Shown in pieces: positions 37,411 through 46,171 of a DNA stretch of 64,000 nt (within the stretch, counting starts at the first letter, position 1; each line of letters starts with the position of its first letter). The stretch comes from Granulicella tundricola MP5ACTX9 (GTDB taxonomy: Bacteria; Acidobacteriota; Terriglobia; Terriglobales; Acidobacteriaceae). A program made the translations under genes and the position numbers. The stretch covers positions 3,844,001 through 3,908,000 of the forward strand of contig NC_015064.1 in NCBI RefSeq assembly GCF_000178975.2. Direction: 5' to 3'. The notes under the pieces are model-generated. The model saw only the letters and a list, made by a program, of their open reading frames with translations. It had not been told where the DNA came from and searched no databases.

Positions 37411-39246
37411 CTAAACCAGCACAGACCCACCACGATTGCCCTTAGGCCGGCGATTCGCAGCCAGAACCTTCTTCCGCATACGCAGCGACTTCGGAGTCAC
37501 CTCGACCAGTTCATCATCAGCAATGAACTCGATCGACTGCTCGAGCGTCAGGATCTTGAACGGAACCAGGCGGATCGCATCGTCGGAACCAGAAGCACGC
37601 ATGTTCGTCAGCTTCTTCTCACGAACCGCGTTCACATCCAGGTCGTTATCGCGCGAGTGCTCGCCAACCAGCATGCCCTCGTACACCTCAACGCCATCGC
37701 CGATGAACAGAACGCCGCGCTCCTGCACGCCGTCCAGCGCGTAGGTGGTCGTGGTGCCCTGACGGTCGGAGATCAGCGCGCCGGAAGGACGCTGCGGAAT
37801 CTCACCCTGGTACGGGATATAGTCGCCGGCAATCGAGTTCATCACGATCGTTCCACGCGTCTCGGTCAGCATTTCGTTCCGCAGACCGATCAGACCACGC
37901 GAAGGCACCTTGAACTCCATGCGCACGCGGCCTGAACCGTGGTTCGCCATCTTGACCATCTCGCCCTTTCTGGGTCCGAGACGCTCGATGACCGTACCGA
38001 CAAAGTTCTCCGGAATATCGATCGTCAGGATCTCGGAGGGCTCCATCAGGTTGCCATCGACGCGCTTGGTCACGATCGTCGGACGCGAAACCAGCAGCTC
38101 GAAGCCTTCGCGGCGCATCATTTCGATGAGCACCGAAAGCTGCAACTCACCGCGGCCCAGCACCTTGAACGTCTCGGCGGACTCGGTCGGCTCCATGCGG
38201 ATCGACACGTTCGTCAGCAGCTCGCGCTCCAGGCGGTCCTTGATGTTGCGGCTCGTCACATACTTGCCTTCACGGCCGGCGAACGGCGAGTTGTTGACCG
38301 AGAAGTTGATCGCAATCGTCGGCTCGTCGATCGAGATGATCGGCAGCGGCTTCGGATTCTCGAGCGCGCAGAAGCTCTCGCCGATCGTGATCCCCGGGAT
38401 ACCCGCAATGGCAACGATATCGCCCACCGCGGTCTCGGTCGTGTCCTCACGCTTCAAGCCGTTGAACGTAAACAGCTTCGTGATCTTCACCGGAACCAGG
38501 GTGCCGTCGATCTTCGAGAGATTGACCTCCTGCCCGACCTTCAGCGTGCCGTTGAACACACGCGCAATCGCCAGGCGGCCAAGGTAGTCGGAGTAATCGA
38601 GGTTCGTCACCAGGATCTGCAGATCGCCGTCAGCAGTACCGGGAGCCTCGGGAATCGTCTTGAAGATCAGCTCGAACAGCGGCTGCAGGTCGGTGCCCGG
38701 GACGCTCATGTCCATGGTCGCCGTACCGGCCTTGCCGTTCGTATAAATGACCGGGAAGTCCAGGATCGACTCGTCCGCATCCAGATCGATGAACAGGTCA
38801 TAGACCTCGTTCAGGACCTCCTGCACGCGAGCGTCGGGACGGTCGATCTTGTTGATCACGATGATCGGCGTCAGCTTCGCCTCAAGAGCCTTTGAAAGCA
38901 CGTAGCGCGTCTGCGGCAGCGGACCTTCGGAGGCGTCGACCAGCAGAACGACGCCGTCGACCATCTTCAACGCACGCTCAACCTCACCGCCGAAGTCGGC
39001 GTGGCCTGGCGTATCGACGATGTTGATCTTGCTGTCGTGGTACTGGATGGCCGTGTTCTTGGCCAGAATCGTGATGCCTCGCTCTTTTTCGAGGTCGTTC
39101 GAGTCCATGACGCGCTCGGCGACGGCTTCGTTCGAGCGGAAGGTTCCGGACTGGCGCAGCATGGCGTCGACGAGGGTCGTCTTGCCGTGGTCGACGTGCG
39201 CGATAATGGCGATATTACGGATAGCTTGCTTGGTGGAGCTGCTCAC
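37411..39246 (-). CDS. typA: Ribosome-associated GTPase TypA/BipA
   Basis: Translational GTPase of the EF-G/LepA family that acts in ribosome assembly and stress adaptation. G motifs: G1 'IIAHVDHGKTTLVDAML', G2/switch I 'ERGITILAKNT', G3 'VDTPGHADFGGEVERAL', G4 'VINKID', then domain 2, the EF-G-like 'RLEREL' region and the BipA C-terminal domain with 'LTETRGTIVMNSIAGDYIPY'. GTG 39246 gives a normal ~611-aa protein beginning 'SSSTKQAIRNIAIIAHVDHG'; a TTG at 39288 would add 14 residues. Its 3' end abuts noncoding element copy 1. Confidence 0.95.
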   Translation of the reverse strand: MSSSTKQAIRNIAIIAHVDHGKTTLVDAMLRQSGTFRSNEAVAERVMDSNDLEKERGITILAKNTAIQYHDSKINIVDTPGHADFGGEVERALKMVDGVVLLVDASEGPLPQTRYVLSKALEAKLTPIIVINKIDRPDARVQEVLNEVYDLFIDLDADESILDFPVIYTNGKAGTATMDMSVPGTDLQPLFELIFKTIPEAPGTADGDLQILVTNLDYSDYLGRLAIARVFNGTLKVGQEVNLSKIDGTLVPVKITKLFTFNGLKREDTTETAVGDIVAIAGIPGITIGESFCALENPKPLPIISIDEPTIAINFSVNNSPFAGREGKYVTSRNIKDRLERELLTNVSIRMEPTESAETFKVLGRGELQLSVLIEMMRREGFELLVSRPTIVTKRVDGNLMEPSEILTIDIPENFVGTVIERLGPRKGEMVKMANHGSGRVRMEFKVPSRGLIGLRNEMLTETRGTIVMNSIAGDYIPYQGEIPQRPSGALISDRQGTTTTYALDGVQERGVLFIGDGVEVYEGMLVGEHSRDNDLDVNAVREKKLTNMRASGSDDAIRLVPFKILTLEQSIEFIADDELVEVTPKSLRMRKKVLAANRRPKGNRGGSVLV

Positions 39247-39384
39247 GAGGGGTATGTCCTGTTCTGTGCGCGACTGAATAGAGTGCAAAACCTTAAAATG
39301 CGCGTCTATTTAGTCTACCTTACGGGCGTACAGAACAGCATTGCATCCGCGTGAAAGACGCATCGCCATCGCCGAAATACAAGT

Positions 39385-39666
39385 TTAGTCGACGAAGTAG
39401 CCGATCTCGGTCAGCACGCCCTCGCTCAGTTCCACGCCCAGCAGCTTTGCCGGCGTCCCCGTCTGCAGTGCGCCCTCAAAGCGCTTCAGCACGGTCGACG
39501 GCAGATCCGTCTTCCTACGCAGCATCCGCATGAGCGACGTGCTGTCGGTCGGATACGCGTACTCGCCAGGCAGGCCGCATGCCGGACGAATCGTCAGCGA
39601 CAGCGGGATCGAGGACGTAAGCGGATAGGTAGGGGCGACGTTTTGGGTAAGAAGGTTGACTCGCAT
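39385..39666 (-). CDS. Small hypothetical protein, 93 aa
   Basis: No family recognised. Sequence 'MRVNLLTQNVAPTYPLTSSI' with 'SLTIRPACGLPGEYAYPTDS', then a basic middle 'LMRMLRRKTDLPSTVLKRFE' and an acidic end 'LGVELSEGVLTEIGYFVD'. No signal peptide or membrane helix. It sits 97-139 bp upstream of typA on the same strand, with codon use like its neighbours. It may be real because the frame uses typical third-position G/C and stays open with a sensible ATG; no function is proposed. Confidence 0.55.
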   Translation of the reverse strand: MRVNLLTQNVAPTYPLTSSIPLSLTIRPACGLPGEYAYPTDSTSLMRMLRRKTDLPSTVLKRFEGALQTGTPAKLLGVELSEGVLTEIGYFVD

Positions 39667-39746
39667 GCCCAGATATTGTCATCGGCAAACGTCACTGGTA
39701 ATGCCCCTTTCGGGTCATCGCAATACACCGAAAGCGAGCCGAAAAC

Positions 39747-41783
39747 CTACAACTTCGCCATCTTGTCCTTCACCGTGGTACGCCACTGTTCCCGCGCATC
39801 CGGCTCCATCGTCTCAATCTGTCCCGACATCCGCCCGTAAGCATCCCTGGCCGCCGCCTTATCCCCAGCCGCAGCCTCCACATCGCCAAGCTGCATCTCC
39901 ACCTGCACCGCCCCCGGCGCAGTCCGCTCCGCAGTCTGCGCTTCCTTCAAAGCACCCGCAGGATCCTTGGCCTCCATCATCACCATGGACCGCTGTGCAT
40001 GCGCCAGCGCACTCGCCAGCGGCACCGCAAACCGTCCTTCATACACAAAGATTCCATCCTGGATAAACGCCACCGGCTTCACGCTCCTGAATCCCTCATA
40101 AGGATTCATCACCGACGTCCCAAACTCGAACCCATTCAGATCCCCCGCGCTGATCAGCACCGGCCCATCCACCGCCGTATCGATCACCCCCGGAATCTCC
40201 ACCGCAGCCGCCACACTTGGATTACTCAACGAGTCATACGTAGGCATCTGCTTACACGGCACCCCGTAGTCGCTGGGCAGAATCAGCGGAGCCGCAAAGT
40301 AAGCCATGTTGCAGTGGGTCACCCCATGCTGCCGCAGATACTCGGACGTAGCCACCAATTGCTGCGCCCAGTCCGTATTCGAGTCCGTCAGATACCGGTA
40401 CGTATGCGTCGGCCCACCCCAGCCCTCGTTCGCATACGAGATATAGTTCGGCGCCGCATGAACCGTACTCGCCGCATGAAGAAACAGCAGCACCCCCACA
40501 ACCCACGCCCCAGCCCGTCCCCGCCGAGCCAGCGCCGCCGAGCCACCGCCCGCCAGCACGCAGCAAAACACCCACACCGGCAGGATATGCCGCGCGCCAA
40601 TGTTCAAATGCGAGTCCATCGCCACCACCAGATACACCGCCGGAGGCGCAATCAGAAACCAAAGCGCCAGCCCGTTCTTGACCCACCCCCGCACCATCGC
40701 CACAACCGTCAACACCAGCAGCCCCAGCATACCCAGCGTGCTCTTGATCGTAAACAGCACCGGAAAGTAGAACCACACCCCATGCGCATACACCCGCCCA
40801 AAGAAGTAGCTCGGCATCCCATTCGCCATCGCCCTCACATCCGCCAGCCCGAACAGCCAGCTCTCCGGCAGCAGCCTCAGCTTAGCCGCCAACAGAATCC
40901 CCCTGGCCTCCACCCCCGCCAGCGGCCCCACATACTCGGTCAGTGAAGGCGACATCGGCACCCCACCCGGCCGCATCCCGAACCGGAACCCATAGAACGC
41001 CCAAAGCACACCCACCGCAATCAGCACGATCCCCACCAGCCCCGCAGCCAGCCGCCCCACACCCGGCAACTTCGCATCGTTCGTCCGCCACCGAACCACC
41101 ACAATCCCCACCGCCAGCACCACCAGCATCGGAGCCAGCAGCACGGTCGAGTGCTTCGCCGCCAGCGCCAGCCCAGCCGCCACCCCCACCACCGCCAGCC
41201 GCCCCGCCGTCTGCCGCACCGTCCACCGCCAGAACGCATAGCAGGTCGCAAAGAACGTACACGAAGCAGCCATGTCCGTCGTCACGTACGCCCCATGCGC
41301 CAGCAGGTTCGGCTCAAAGCAGAACAGCGCCAGCCCCATCAACCCCGCCCCCACCCCAAACATCTCCGTCCCCGCACTGAACACCAGCAGCGCCGCAATC
41401 ACCGTGAACACCATCGCAAACAACCGCACCCGCAGGATCAGGTCCCGCCCCAGATATTGCCCGCCATTCGCCGGCCCATTCCGAAATAGCAGCTCGCGCC
41501 CACCCAGGTAAGCCTCCGTCTTGAAGAACCGCCCCTGCTGCGGCGCAACCTTCAGATTTAGCCCTAGCAGCGGCAGCGTCGCCACCATCTTCACCATCGG
41601 CGGATGCTCCGGATTCAGGCTGTAGTCATGCGCCTTCCAGCTCTCGTACCCGGCAAAGATATGGTCGCCCTCATCCCACGTCAGCGACTCGCCCTTGATC
41701 GCATGAACGATCTGCCCTACCATCGCCGCCAGCAGCACCACCACCGCCAACACGGTCAGAATCCGAGCGTTTTTCGCGTTCAA
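39747..41783 (-). CDS. GT39/ArnT-like membrane glycosyltransferase with C-terminal TPR
   Basis: ~678-aa polytopic membrane protein of the GT-C fold (dolichyl/undecaprenyl-phosphate-sugar transferases). First helix 'ILTVLAVVVLLAAMVGQIV', then the first periplasmic loop with the acidic catalytic motif 'LTWDEGDHIFAGYESWKAHD' and 'NPEHPPMVKMV', followed by about ten more helices. A soluble C-terminal part contains a TPR-like stretch ('DPAGALKEAQTAERTAPGAV', 'MQLGDVEAAAGDKAAARDAY'). GGAGG lies 5 nt before the TTG at 41783, so I prefer that start to the TTG at 41795. Probably glycosylates exported proteins or lipids; acceptor unknown. Divergent from the ATP-grasp gene. Confidence 0.85.
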   Translation of the reverse strand: MNAKNARILTVLAVVVLLAAMVGQIVHAIKGESLTWDEGDHIFAGYESWKAHDYSLNPEHPPMVKMVATLPLLGLNLKVAPQQGRFFKTEAYLGGRELLFRNGPANGGQYLGRDLILRVRLFAMVFTVIAALLVFSAGTEMFGVGAGLMGLALFCFEPNLLAHGAYVTTDMAASCTFFATCYAFWRWTVRQTAGRLAVVGVAAGLALAAKHSTVLLAPMLVVLAVGIVVVRWRTNDAKLPGVGRLAAGLVGIVLIAVGVLWAFYGFRFGMRPGGVPMSPSLTEYVGPLAGVEARGILLAAKLRLLPESWLFGLADVRAMANGMPSYFFGRVYAHGVWFYFPVLFTIKSTLGMLGLLVLTVVAMVRGWVKNGLALWFLIAPPAVYLVVAMDSHLNIGARHILPVWVFCCVLAGGGSAALARRGRAGAWVVGVLLFLHAASTVHAAPNYISYANEGWGGPTHTYRYLTDSNTDWAQQLVATSEYLRQHGVTHCNMAYFAAPLILPSDYGVPCKQMPTYDSLSNPSVAAAVEIPGVIDTAVDGPVLISAGDLNGFEFGTSVMNPYEGFRSVKPVAFIQDGIFVYEGRFAVPLASALAHAQRSMVMMEAKDPAGALKEAQTAERTAPGAVQVEMQLGDVEAAAGDKAAARDAYGRMSGQIETMEPDAREQWRTTVKDKMAKL

Positions 41784-41914
41784 AGCACCCTCCAACTCAT
41801 TTCTTCAGAGGAGCGAAGACTACCCGATGTGCCCATCCCAAGTCATCCGTCGTCCCTCACACCAAGAGTTTCGCCACAAACTCAACCCGGATTGCCGCTA
41901 TACTCAAAACTCCG

Positions 41915-43381
41915 ATGACCCAAAATCACTCGAAGCAGTTCGACGAAGACGCGCTGAAGAACTACCTGCTGGACAACGCGTATGACGAGATGTTCGAGAG
42001 CCCGGCTAACCTGCACGAGCAATACCGGCCCCTGTTGAACCATTTCTCCTCACTGCCAGAGGGCGAGCTCGAACGCCGCAAACAGGCCGCCGACCTCAGC
42101 TTCCTCAACCAGGGCATCACCTTCACCGTCTACGGTCGGGAAGAGGGCGTCGAGCAGATATTCCCTTACGACCTCCTGCCCCGCATCATCACCAGCAAGG
42201 AGTGGGAGACGGTCGAGCGCGGCCTCACCCAACGCATCATCGCCCTCAACCTCTTCCTGCGCGATATCTATAACGAAGGCCGCATCCTCGCCGACGGCGT
42301 CGTCCCCCGCGAGGTCGTTTACTCCTGCAAGCACTTCCGCCGCCAGATGGTCGGCCTCCAGGTTCCGCGCAACGTCTACGTCGCCGTCTGCGGCACGGAC
42401 CTCATCCGCATGGAAGACGGTGAGTTCGTCGTCCTCGAAGACAACCTCCGCGTCCCGTCCGGCGTGAGCTACATGCTCACCAACCGCCGCGTCATGAAGC
42501 GGATCTTCCCGCAGATGTTCCGCAGCTATAACGTCCGCCCCATCGAGCAGTACACTCAGGCCCTCTTAGGCACCCTGCGTTCACTCGCTCCGGAAGGCCG
42601 CCCAGAGCCCAACATCGTTTTGCTCTCCCCCGGCGTCTTCAATTCGGCTTATTTCGAGCACGCCTACCTCGCCCGCCAGATGGGCATCGAGCTCGTCGAA
42701 GGCCGTGACCTCGTCACCCATGACAACGTCGTCTACATGCGCACCACCTCCGGCCTCCGCCGCGTGGACGTCATCTATCGCCGCGTAGACGACGACTTCA
42801 TCGATCCCCTCGCCTTCCGTCCTGACTCCATCCTCGGCGTCGCCGGCCTCTTCAACGCCTACCGCGCCGGCAACGTCACCCTCGCCAACGCCTTCGGCAC
42901 CGGTGTCGCGGACGATAAGGCCCTCTACGCCTACGTCCCGGACATCATCAAGTACTACCTCAACGAGGACCCCGTCCTCCAGAACGTCAAGACCTACCTC
43001 CTCACCGATCCCGCCAGCCGCCAGCACGTCCTCCAGAACCTCGACAAGTTAGTTGTCAAGGCCGTAGGCGAATCCGGCGGCTACGGCATGCTCATCGGCC
43101 CCCAATCCACCAAGGCCGAGCAAGCCATCTTCGCCGAGAAGATCAAGGCCGACCCACGCAACTACATCGCCCAGCCCACCATCTCCTTCTCCCGCGCCCC
43201 CTGCCTCATCGGCGACGCCCTCGAACCCCGCCACGTAGACCTCCGCCCCTACGTCCTCTACGGCGACAAGGTCACCATCGTCCCCGGCGGCCTAACCCGC
43301 GTAGCCCTCAAGAAAGGCTCGTTAGTCGTCAACTCCAGCCAGGGCGGAGGCAGCAAAGACACCTGGGTTCTGAGCCAGTAG
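41915..43381 (+). CDS. Circularly permuted ATP-grasp protein (DUF404/DUF407)
   Basis: 488-aa ATP-dependent ligase family thought to form peptide-like bonds. Seen: N-terminal 'YDEMFESPANLHEQYRPLLN', 'ADLSFLNQGITFTVYGREEG', 'CGTDLIRMEDGEFVVLEDNL' with the conserved 'RVPSGVSYMLTNRRVMKR', and the C-terminal nucleotide-site segment 'DKLVVKAVGESGGYGMLIGP' followed by 'FSRAPCLIGDALEPRHVDLR'. In many bacteria this gene lies with alpha-E and transglutaminase-like genes, as here; comparative genomics has proposed that the set makes and cleaves a short peptide tag. A BrnT/BrnA module now separates it from the alpha-E gene. Confidence 0.92.
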   Translation: MTQNHSKQFDEDALKNYLLDNAYDEMFESPANLHEQYRPLLNHFSSLPEGELERRKQAADLSFLNQGITFTVYGREEGVEQIFPYDLLPRIITSKEWETVERGLTQRIIALNLFLRDIYNEGRILADGVVPREVVYSCKHFRRQMVGLQVPRNVYVAVCGTDLIRMEDGEFVVLEDNLRVPSGVSYMLTNRRVMKRIFPQMFRSYNVRPIEQYTQALLGTLRSLAPEGRPEPNIVLLSPGVFNSAYFEHAYLARQMGIELVEGRDLVTHDNVVYMRTTSGLRRVDVIYRRVDDDFIDPLAFRPDSILGVAGLFNAYRAGNVTLANAFGTGVADDKALYAYVPDIIKYYLNEDPVLQNVKTYLLTDPASRQHVLQNLDKLVVKAVGESGGYGMLIGPQSTKAEQAIFAEKIKADPRNYIAQPTISFSRAPCLIGDALEPRHVDLRPYVLYGDKVTIVPGGLTRVALKKGSLVVNSSQGGGSKDTWVLSQ

Positions 43382-43386
43382 GAGCA

Positions 43387-43406
43387 TAACTACAAAAATG
43401 TAGTTA
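43387..43406. promoter_or_regulatory. Candidate operator of the BrnT/BrnA module
   Basis: Perfect inverted repeat TAACTACA-AAAA-TGTAGTTA located 12 bp before the brnT ATG. BrnA-type antitoxins autoregulate by binding such palindromes. Confidence 0.65.
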
Positions 43407-43418
43407 CAAAGGTGTACG

Positions 43419-43778
43419 ATGAGATTCACCTGGGACGAACGAAAAGCGAGGCGCAATGTACGGGAGCATGGCCTCTCTTTTCCGCTCGGCCAGGCAGCGA
43501 TTGAATCTGGACTCGGCATCCCGGTTGAAGAGCAGTTCCGGGAAGGCGAGTGGAGAACCCTGGTCGTCGCGCCGGTGCATGGCATCCTGCTTATCACCAT
43601 CGTCGTCACGCTGAACTACGGAGAACAAGATGAAGACCTTATCGAAACCGGCGAATACGAGCAGGAACCCATCGATTGGCAAGACGAAGCGGCCGTCATC
43701 CGGATCATCTCCGTCCGCGAAGCCTCGGCGGCTGAACAAGCCCTCTACTTCGAATCTCGTCCAGCGTTCGGGCGGTGA
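43419..43778 (+). CDS. brnT: BrnT family toxin
   Basis: 119 aa. BrnT is a RelE-like RNase toxin that arrests translation and is blocked by BrnA. The opening 'RFTWDERKARRNVREHGLSF' matches the FxWDxxKxxxNxxKHGxSF consensus; 'AAVIRIISVREASAAEQALY' near the end matches the RIISAR-A-xxE-xxY segment. Between them is an unusually long acidic insertion ('YGEQDEDLIETGEYEQEPID'). AAAGGT lies upstream of the ATG, and a palindromic operator precedes it. It starts 37 bp after the ATP-grasp stop. Confidence 0.88.
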   Translation: MRFTWDERKARRNVREHGLSFPLGQAAIESGLGIPVEEQFREGEWRTLVVAPVHGILLITIVVTLNYGEQDEDLIETGEYEQEPIDWQDEAAVIRIISVREASAAEQALYFESRPAFGR

Positions 43779-44061
43779 ACCCCTGACTCAGCACGATCTT
43801 GAACTCCTTGAAAAGCTCCTGCAAGACAAGGAAAGAGTCATCAACTTCACCGACAGCCCAGAGGTGACCACGAACACCTTCGCTAACAGAAGCGGTATCC
43901 TTGGTCTGTTCAAGCCCTATAAGCAGCAGATCACCCTTCGTATCGACGGAGATGTCCTTGCCTGGGCAAAGCGCGACGGCGCCGGCTATCAGAGCCGCAT
44001 CAATGCAGCGCTCCGCAAAGCAATGCTCGAAGATGTAAGACTGACGAGGAAGAAAGCGTAA
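43630..44061 (+). CDS. brnA: BrnA-like antitoxin (start uncertain)
   Basis: The conserved part is the end: 'QQITLRIDGDVLAWAKRDGA' with 'GYQSRINAALRKAM', the BrnA C-terminal DNA-binding region. The homologous-looking sequence starts around 'PLTQHDLELLEKLLQDKERV' (about 43780). No ATG or GTG is in frame there; only a CTG at 43783. The sole conventional start is ATG 43630, which has GGAG 6 nt upstream but would overlap brnT by 149 bp and begin with a low-complexity Ser/Pro/Lys stretch. Either the overlap is real, or initiation is at the CTG by coupling to the brnT stop. Confidence 0.7.
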   Translation: MKTLSKPANTSRNPSIGKTKRPSSGSSPSAKPRRLNKPSTSNLVQRSGGEPLTQHDLELLEKLLQDKERVINFTDSPEVTTNTFANRSGILGLFKPYKQQITLRIDGDVLAWAKRDGAGYQSRINAALRKAMLEDVRLTRKKA

Positions 44062-44099
44062 CGCCTGTTCTCTAACCCATTCCTCTAGGAGACCGCCCA

Positions 44100-45098
44100 T
44101 TGCTCTCACGTGTCGCCGATAGTCTCTACTGGATGTCCCGCTACCTCGAGCGCGCCGAGCATACCACCCGTCTGCTCGACGTCAACCTCAACCTCATGCT
44201 CGACGAAAGCGCCACCTCGGCCGATCGCCGCTGGCAGCGCGTCCTCCTCGCCCTCGGCAACCCCAAGGACGTCGTCTGGGCCGGCGACCCCTACGCCCTC
44301 ACCCAGACCCTCACCTTCGACGGCACCAACCCCGCCTCCATCCGCTCCCTTCTCATCGCCGCCCGCGAAAACTCCCGCCACGTCCGCGAGCAGATCTCCA
44401 CCGAGCAGTGGGACCGCCTCAACCGCCTCTACCTCGAAGTCACCCGCCCGCAGACCCAGCGCAGAGTCGAACCCGGCACCATGGCGCTCGAGCCCGAGCA
44501 GCCCACCGAGTTCCTCCAGCACGTCATGGAGGCCGTCCACCAGTTCCAGGGCGTCACAGACTCCACCATGAGTCACGGCGAAGGCTGGCAGTTCATCCAG
44601 GTCGGCCGCTACATCGAACGCGCCTCAGCCACCGCATCTCTCCTCCAGGCCTACCATGCCGAGCTCTGGGGTGACCCTGAAAGCGACGCCGAACGCCAGA
44701 CCGAAGGAAACGAGTACCTCGAATGGATGGGTCTGCTCCGCTCCGCCACCGCCTTTGAGGCCTACTGCAAGGTCTACACCGCAGACCTCACCCCCGAACG
44801 CATCCTCGAGTTCCTCCTCCTCGACGAAGAGTTCCCCCACTCCCTCCGCTTCTCCATCGACAGCCTCCAGTGCGCGCTTGAAGCCATCCAGCACGAAGGC
44901 GGCAAGAGCCGCGCCGACAAACTCCGCCGCCTCTCTGGCCGCCTCCAGGCCACCCTCAACTACTCCGGCGTAGAAGAGATCCTTGAGCAGGACATCGTAG
45001 CCTACCTCCAGGCCATCCAGGCCCAGTGCCGTGAGATCCACCTCGTCATCTACGAGCTCTACGTCGACTACTCCATCCAATCCGCATTAGCAAGCTAG
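44100..45098 (+). CDS. Alpha-E domain protein (DUF403)
   Basis: 332-aa all-helical protein of the alpha-E family found next to circularly permuted ATP-grasp ligases and transglutaminase-like peptidases. Start 'LSRVADSLYWMSRYLERAEH' and 'RLLDVNLNLMLDES' are the family hallmark; later helices carry 'QFIQVGRYIERASATASLLQ' and 'FLLLDEEFPHSLRFSIDSLQ'. The start is TTG 44100, decided by AGGAG at 44087-44091 (8-nt spacing) and by the family's usual first residues. The ATP-grasp partner lies 700 bp upstream, beyond the TA module; the transglutaminase gene follows after a short repeat. Confidence 0.9.
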   Translation: MLSRVADSLYWMSRYLERAEHTTRLLDVNLNLMLDESATSADRRWQRVLLALGNPKDVVWAGDPYALTQTLTFDGTNPASIRSLLIAARENSRHVREQISTEQWDRLNRLYLEVTRPQTQRRVEPGTMALEPEQPTEFLQHVMEAVHQFQGVTDSTMSHGEGWQFIQVGRYIERASATASLLQAYHAELWGDPESDAERQTEGNEYLEWMGLLRSATAFEAYCKVYTADLTPERILEFLLLDEEFPHSLRFSIDSLQCALEAIQHEGGKSRADKLRRLSGRLQATLNYSGVEEILEQDIVAYLQAIQAQCREIHLVIYELYVDYSIQSALAS

Positions 45099-45123
45099 TC
45101 CCTAGGCCCTAGTCCCTAGGCCC
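45096..45123 (+). repeat. 14-bp tandem duplication overlapping the alpha-E stop
   Basis: Two perfect copies of TAGTCCCTAGGCCC; the first TAG is the stop codon of the alpha-E gene. Similar CCCTRGGCCC units occur in the valS insertion at 14712-14792. Confidence 0.7.
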
Positions 45124-45140
45124 TAAGCACCGGAGGCCGC

Positions 45141-46154
45141 ATGTTCTATTCAATCCGCCACCTGACCAAGTTCCTCTACGACAAGCCGGTCAGCGAGAGC
45201 ATGATGGAAACCCGCATGCACCCGCGCAGCGACCAGAACCAGCGCTGCCTCACCTTCCATCTCTCCGTCAGCCCCCGCTGCCGCGTCTTCTCTTACCGCG
45301 ATCACCTCGCCAACCACGTCCACCACTTCGACATCCCCGGCGCCCATCCGCAACTCGTCATCGTCGCCGAGTCCCTCGTCGAGGTCCAGCCCTCCATCGA
45401 AATCCCCTCCTTCCTCGCACCCGACGCCTGGCGCGATCTCGACACCATGATTCACGAGGGCGACTACTGGGAGTTCCTCTACCCCAGCGAGTTCGCCATC
45501 GCCACCCCGCTCCTCGACGACCTCGCCAAGTCCCTCGACGTCCGCCGCCGCGACGACCCCCTCATGCTCCTGCATGACCTCAACCGCCAGCTCTACGAGT
45601 ACTTCGGCTACAAGCCCAAGTCCACCAAGGTCGACTCCCCCATCGACGTCGCCCTCGAGTCCCGCCAGGGCGTCTGCCAGGACTTCGCCCACATCATGAT
45701 CACCCTCGTCCGCGACAAGCTCAAGATGCCCTGCCGTTACGTCAGCGGCTACCTCGCCCACCGCGCCACGGACCCGAACCACTCTTTAGATTCAGACCGC
45801 TCCGCACAGTCCGCCTCCGCCACCCACGCCTGGGTTGAAGTCCTCATGCCCCACTTCGGCTGGGTCGGCTTCGATCCCACCAACTGCCTCGTCGCCGGCG
45901 ACCGCCACATCCGCACCGCCATCGGCCGCGACTACGCCGACGTCCCCCCCACCCACGGCATGTTCCGCGGCCGTGCCAACAGTGAACTCACCGTAGCCGT
46001 CCGCGTCACCCCCAGCGAGGGCACCCCACCCCTCGACCAGGACCTCCCCGTCCCCGAAGACTGGTCCATCCTCGTAGAGCGCGCCCAAGCCCTCCCGGAA
46101 ATCCCCCCACCCCTTACCCGCCAACAACAAATGGCCCAGCAACAACAGCAGTAA
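45141..46154 (+). CDS. Transglutaminase-like cysteine peptidase
   Basis: 337-aa transglutaminase-fold protein, third member of the ATP-grasp/alpha-E cluster; probably a peptidase or amidase rather than a cross-linker. The N-terminal beta domain begins 'MFYSIRHLTKFLYDKPVSES'. Catalytic triad: Cys in 'LESRQGVCQDFAHIMITLVR' (about residue 178), His in 'SATHAWVEVLMPHFGWVGFD' and Asp in 'GFDPTNCLVAGDRHIRTAIG'. GGAGG precedes the ATG. The C-terminal Gln run ('QQQMAQQQQQ') is low complexity. Its transcript is followed by three palindromic repeats. Confidence 0.92.
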   Translation: MFYSIRHLTKFLYDKPVSESMMETRMHPRSDQNQRCLTFHLSVSPRCRVFSYRDHLANHVHHFDIPGAHPQLVIVAESLVEVQPSIEIPSFLAPDAWRDLDTMIHEGDYWEFLYPSEFAIATPLLDDLAKSLDVRRRDDPLMLLHDLNRQLYEYFGYKPKSTKVDSPIDVALESRQGVCQDFAHIMITLVRDKLKMPCRYVSGYLAHRATDPNHSLDSDRSAQSASATHAWVEVLMPHFGWVGFDPTNCLVAGDRHIRTAIGRDYADVPPTHGMFRGRANSELTVAVRVTPSEGTPPLDQDLPVPEDWSILVERAQALPEIPPPLTRQQQMAQQQQQ

Positions 46155-46171
46155 CCGACAAGAAACCTGCC

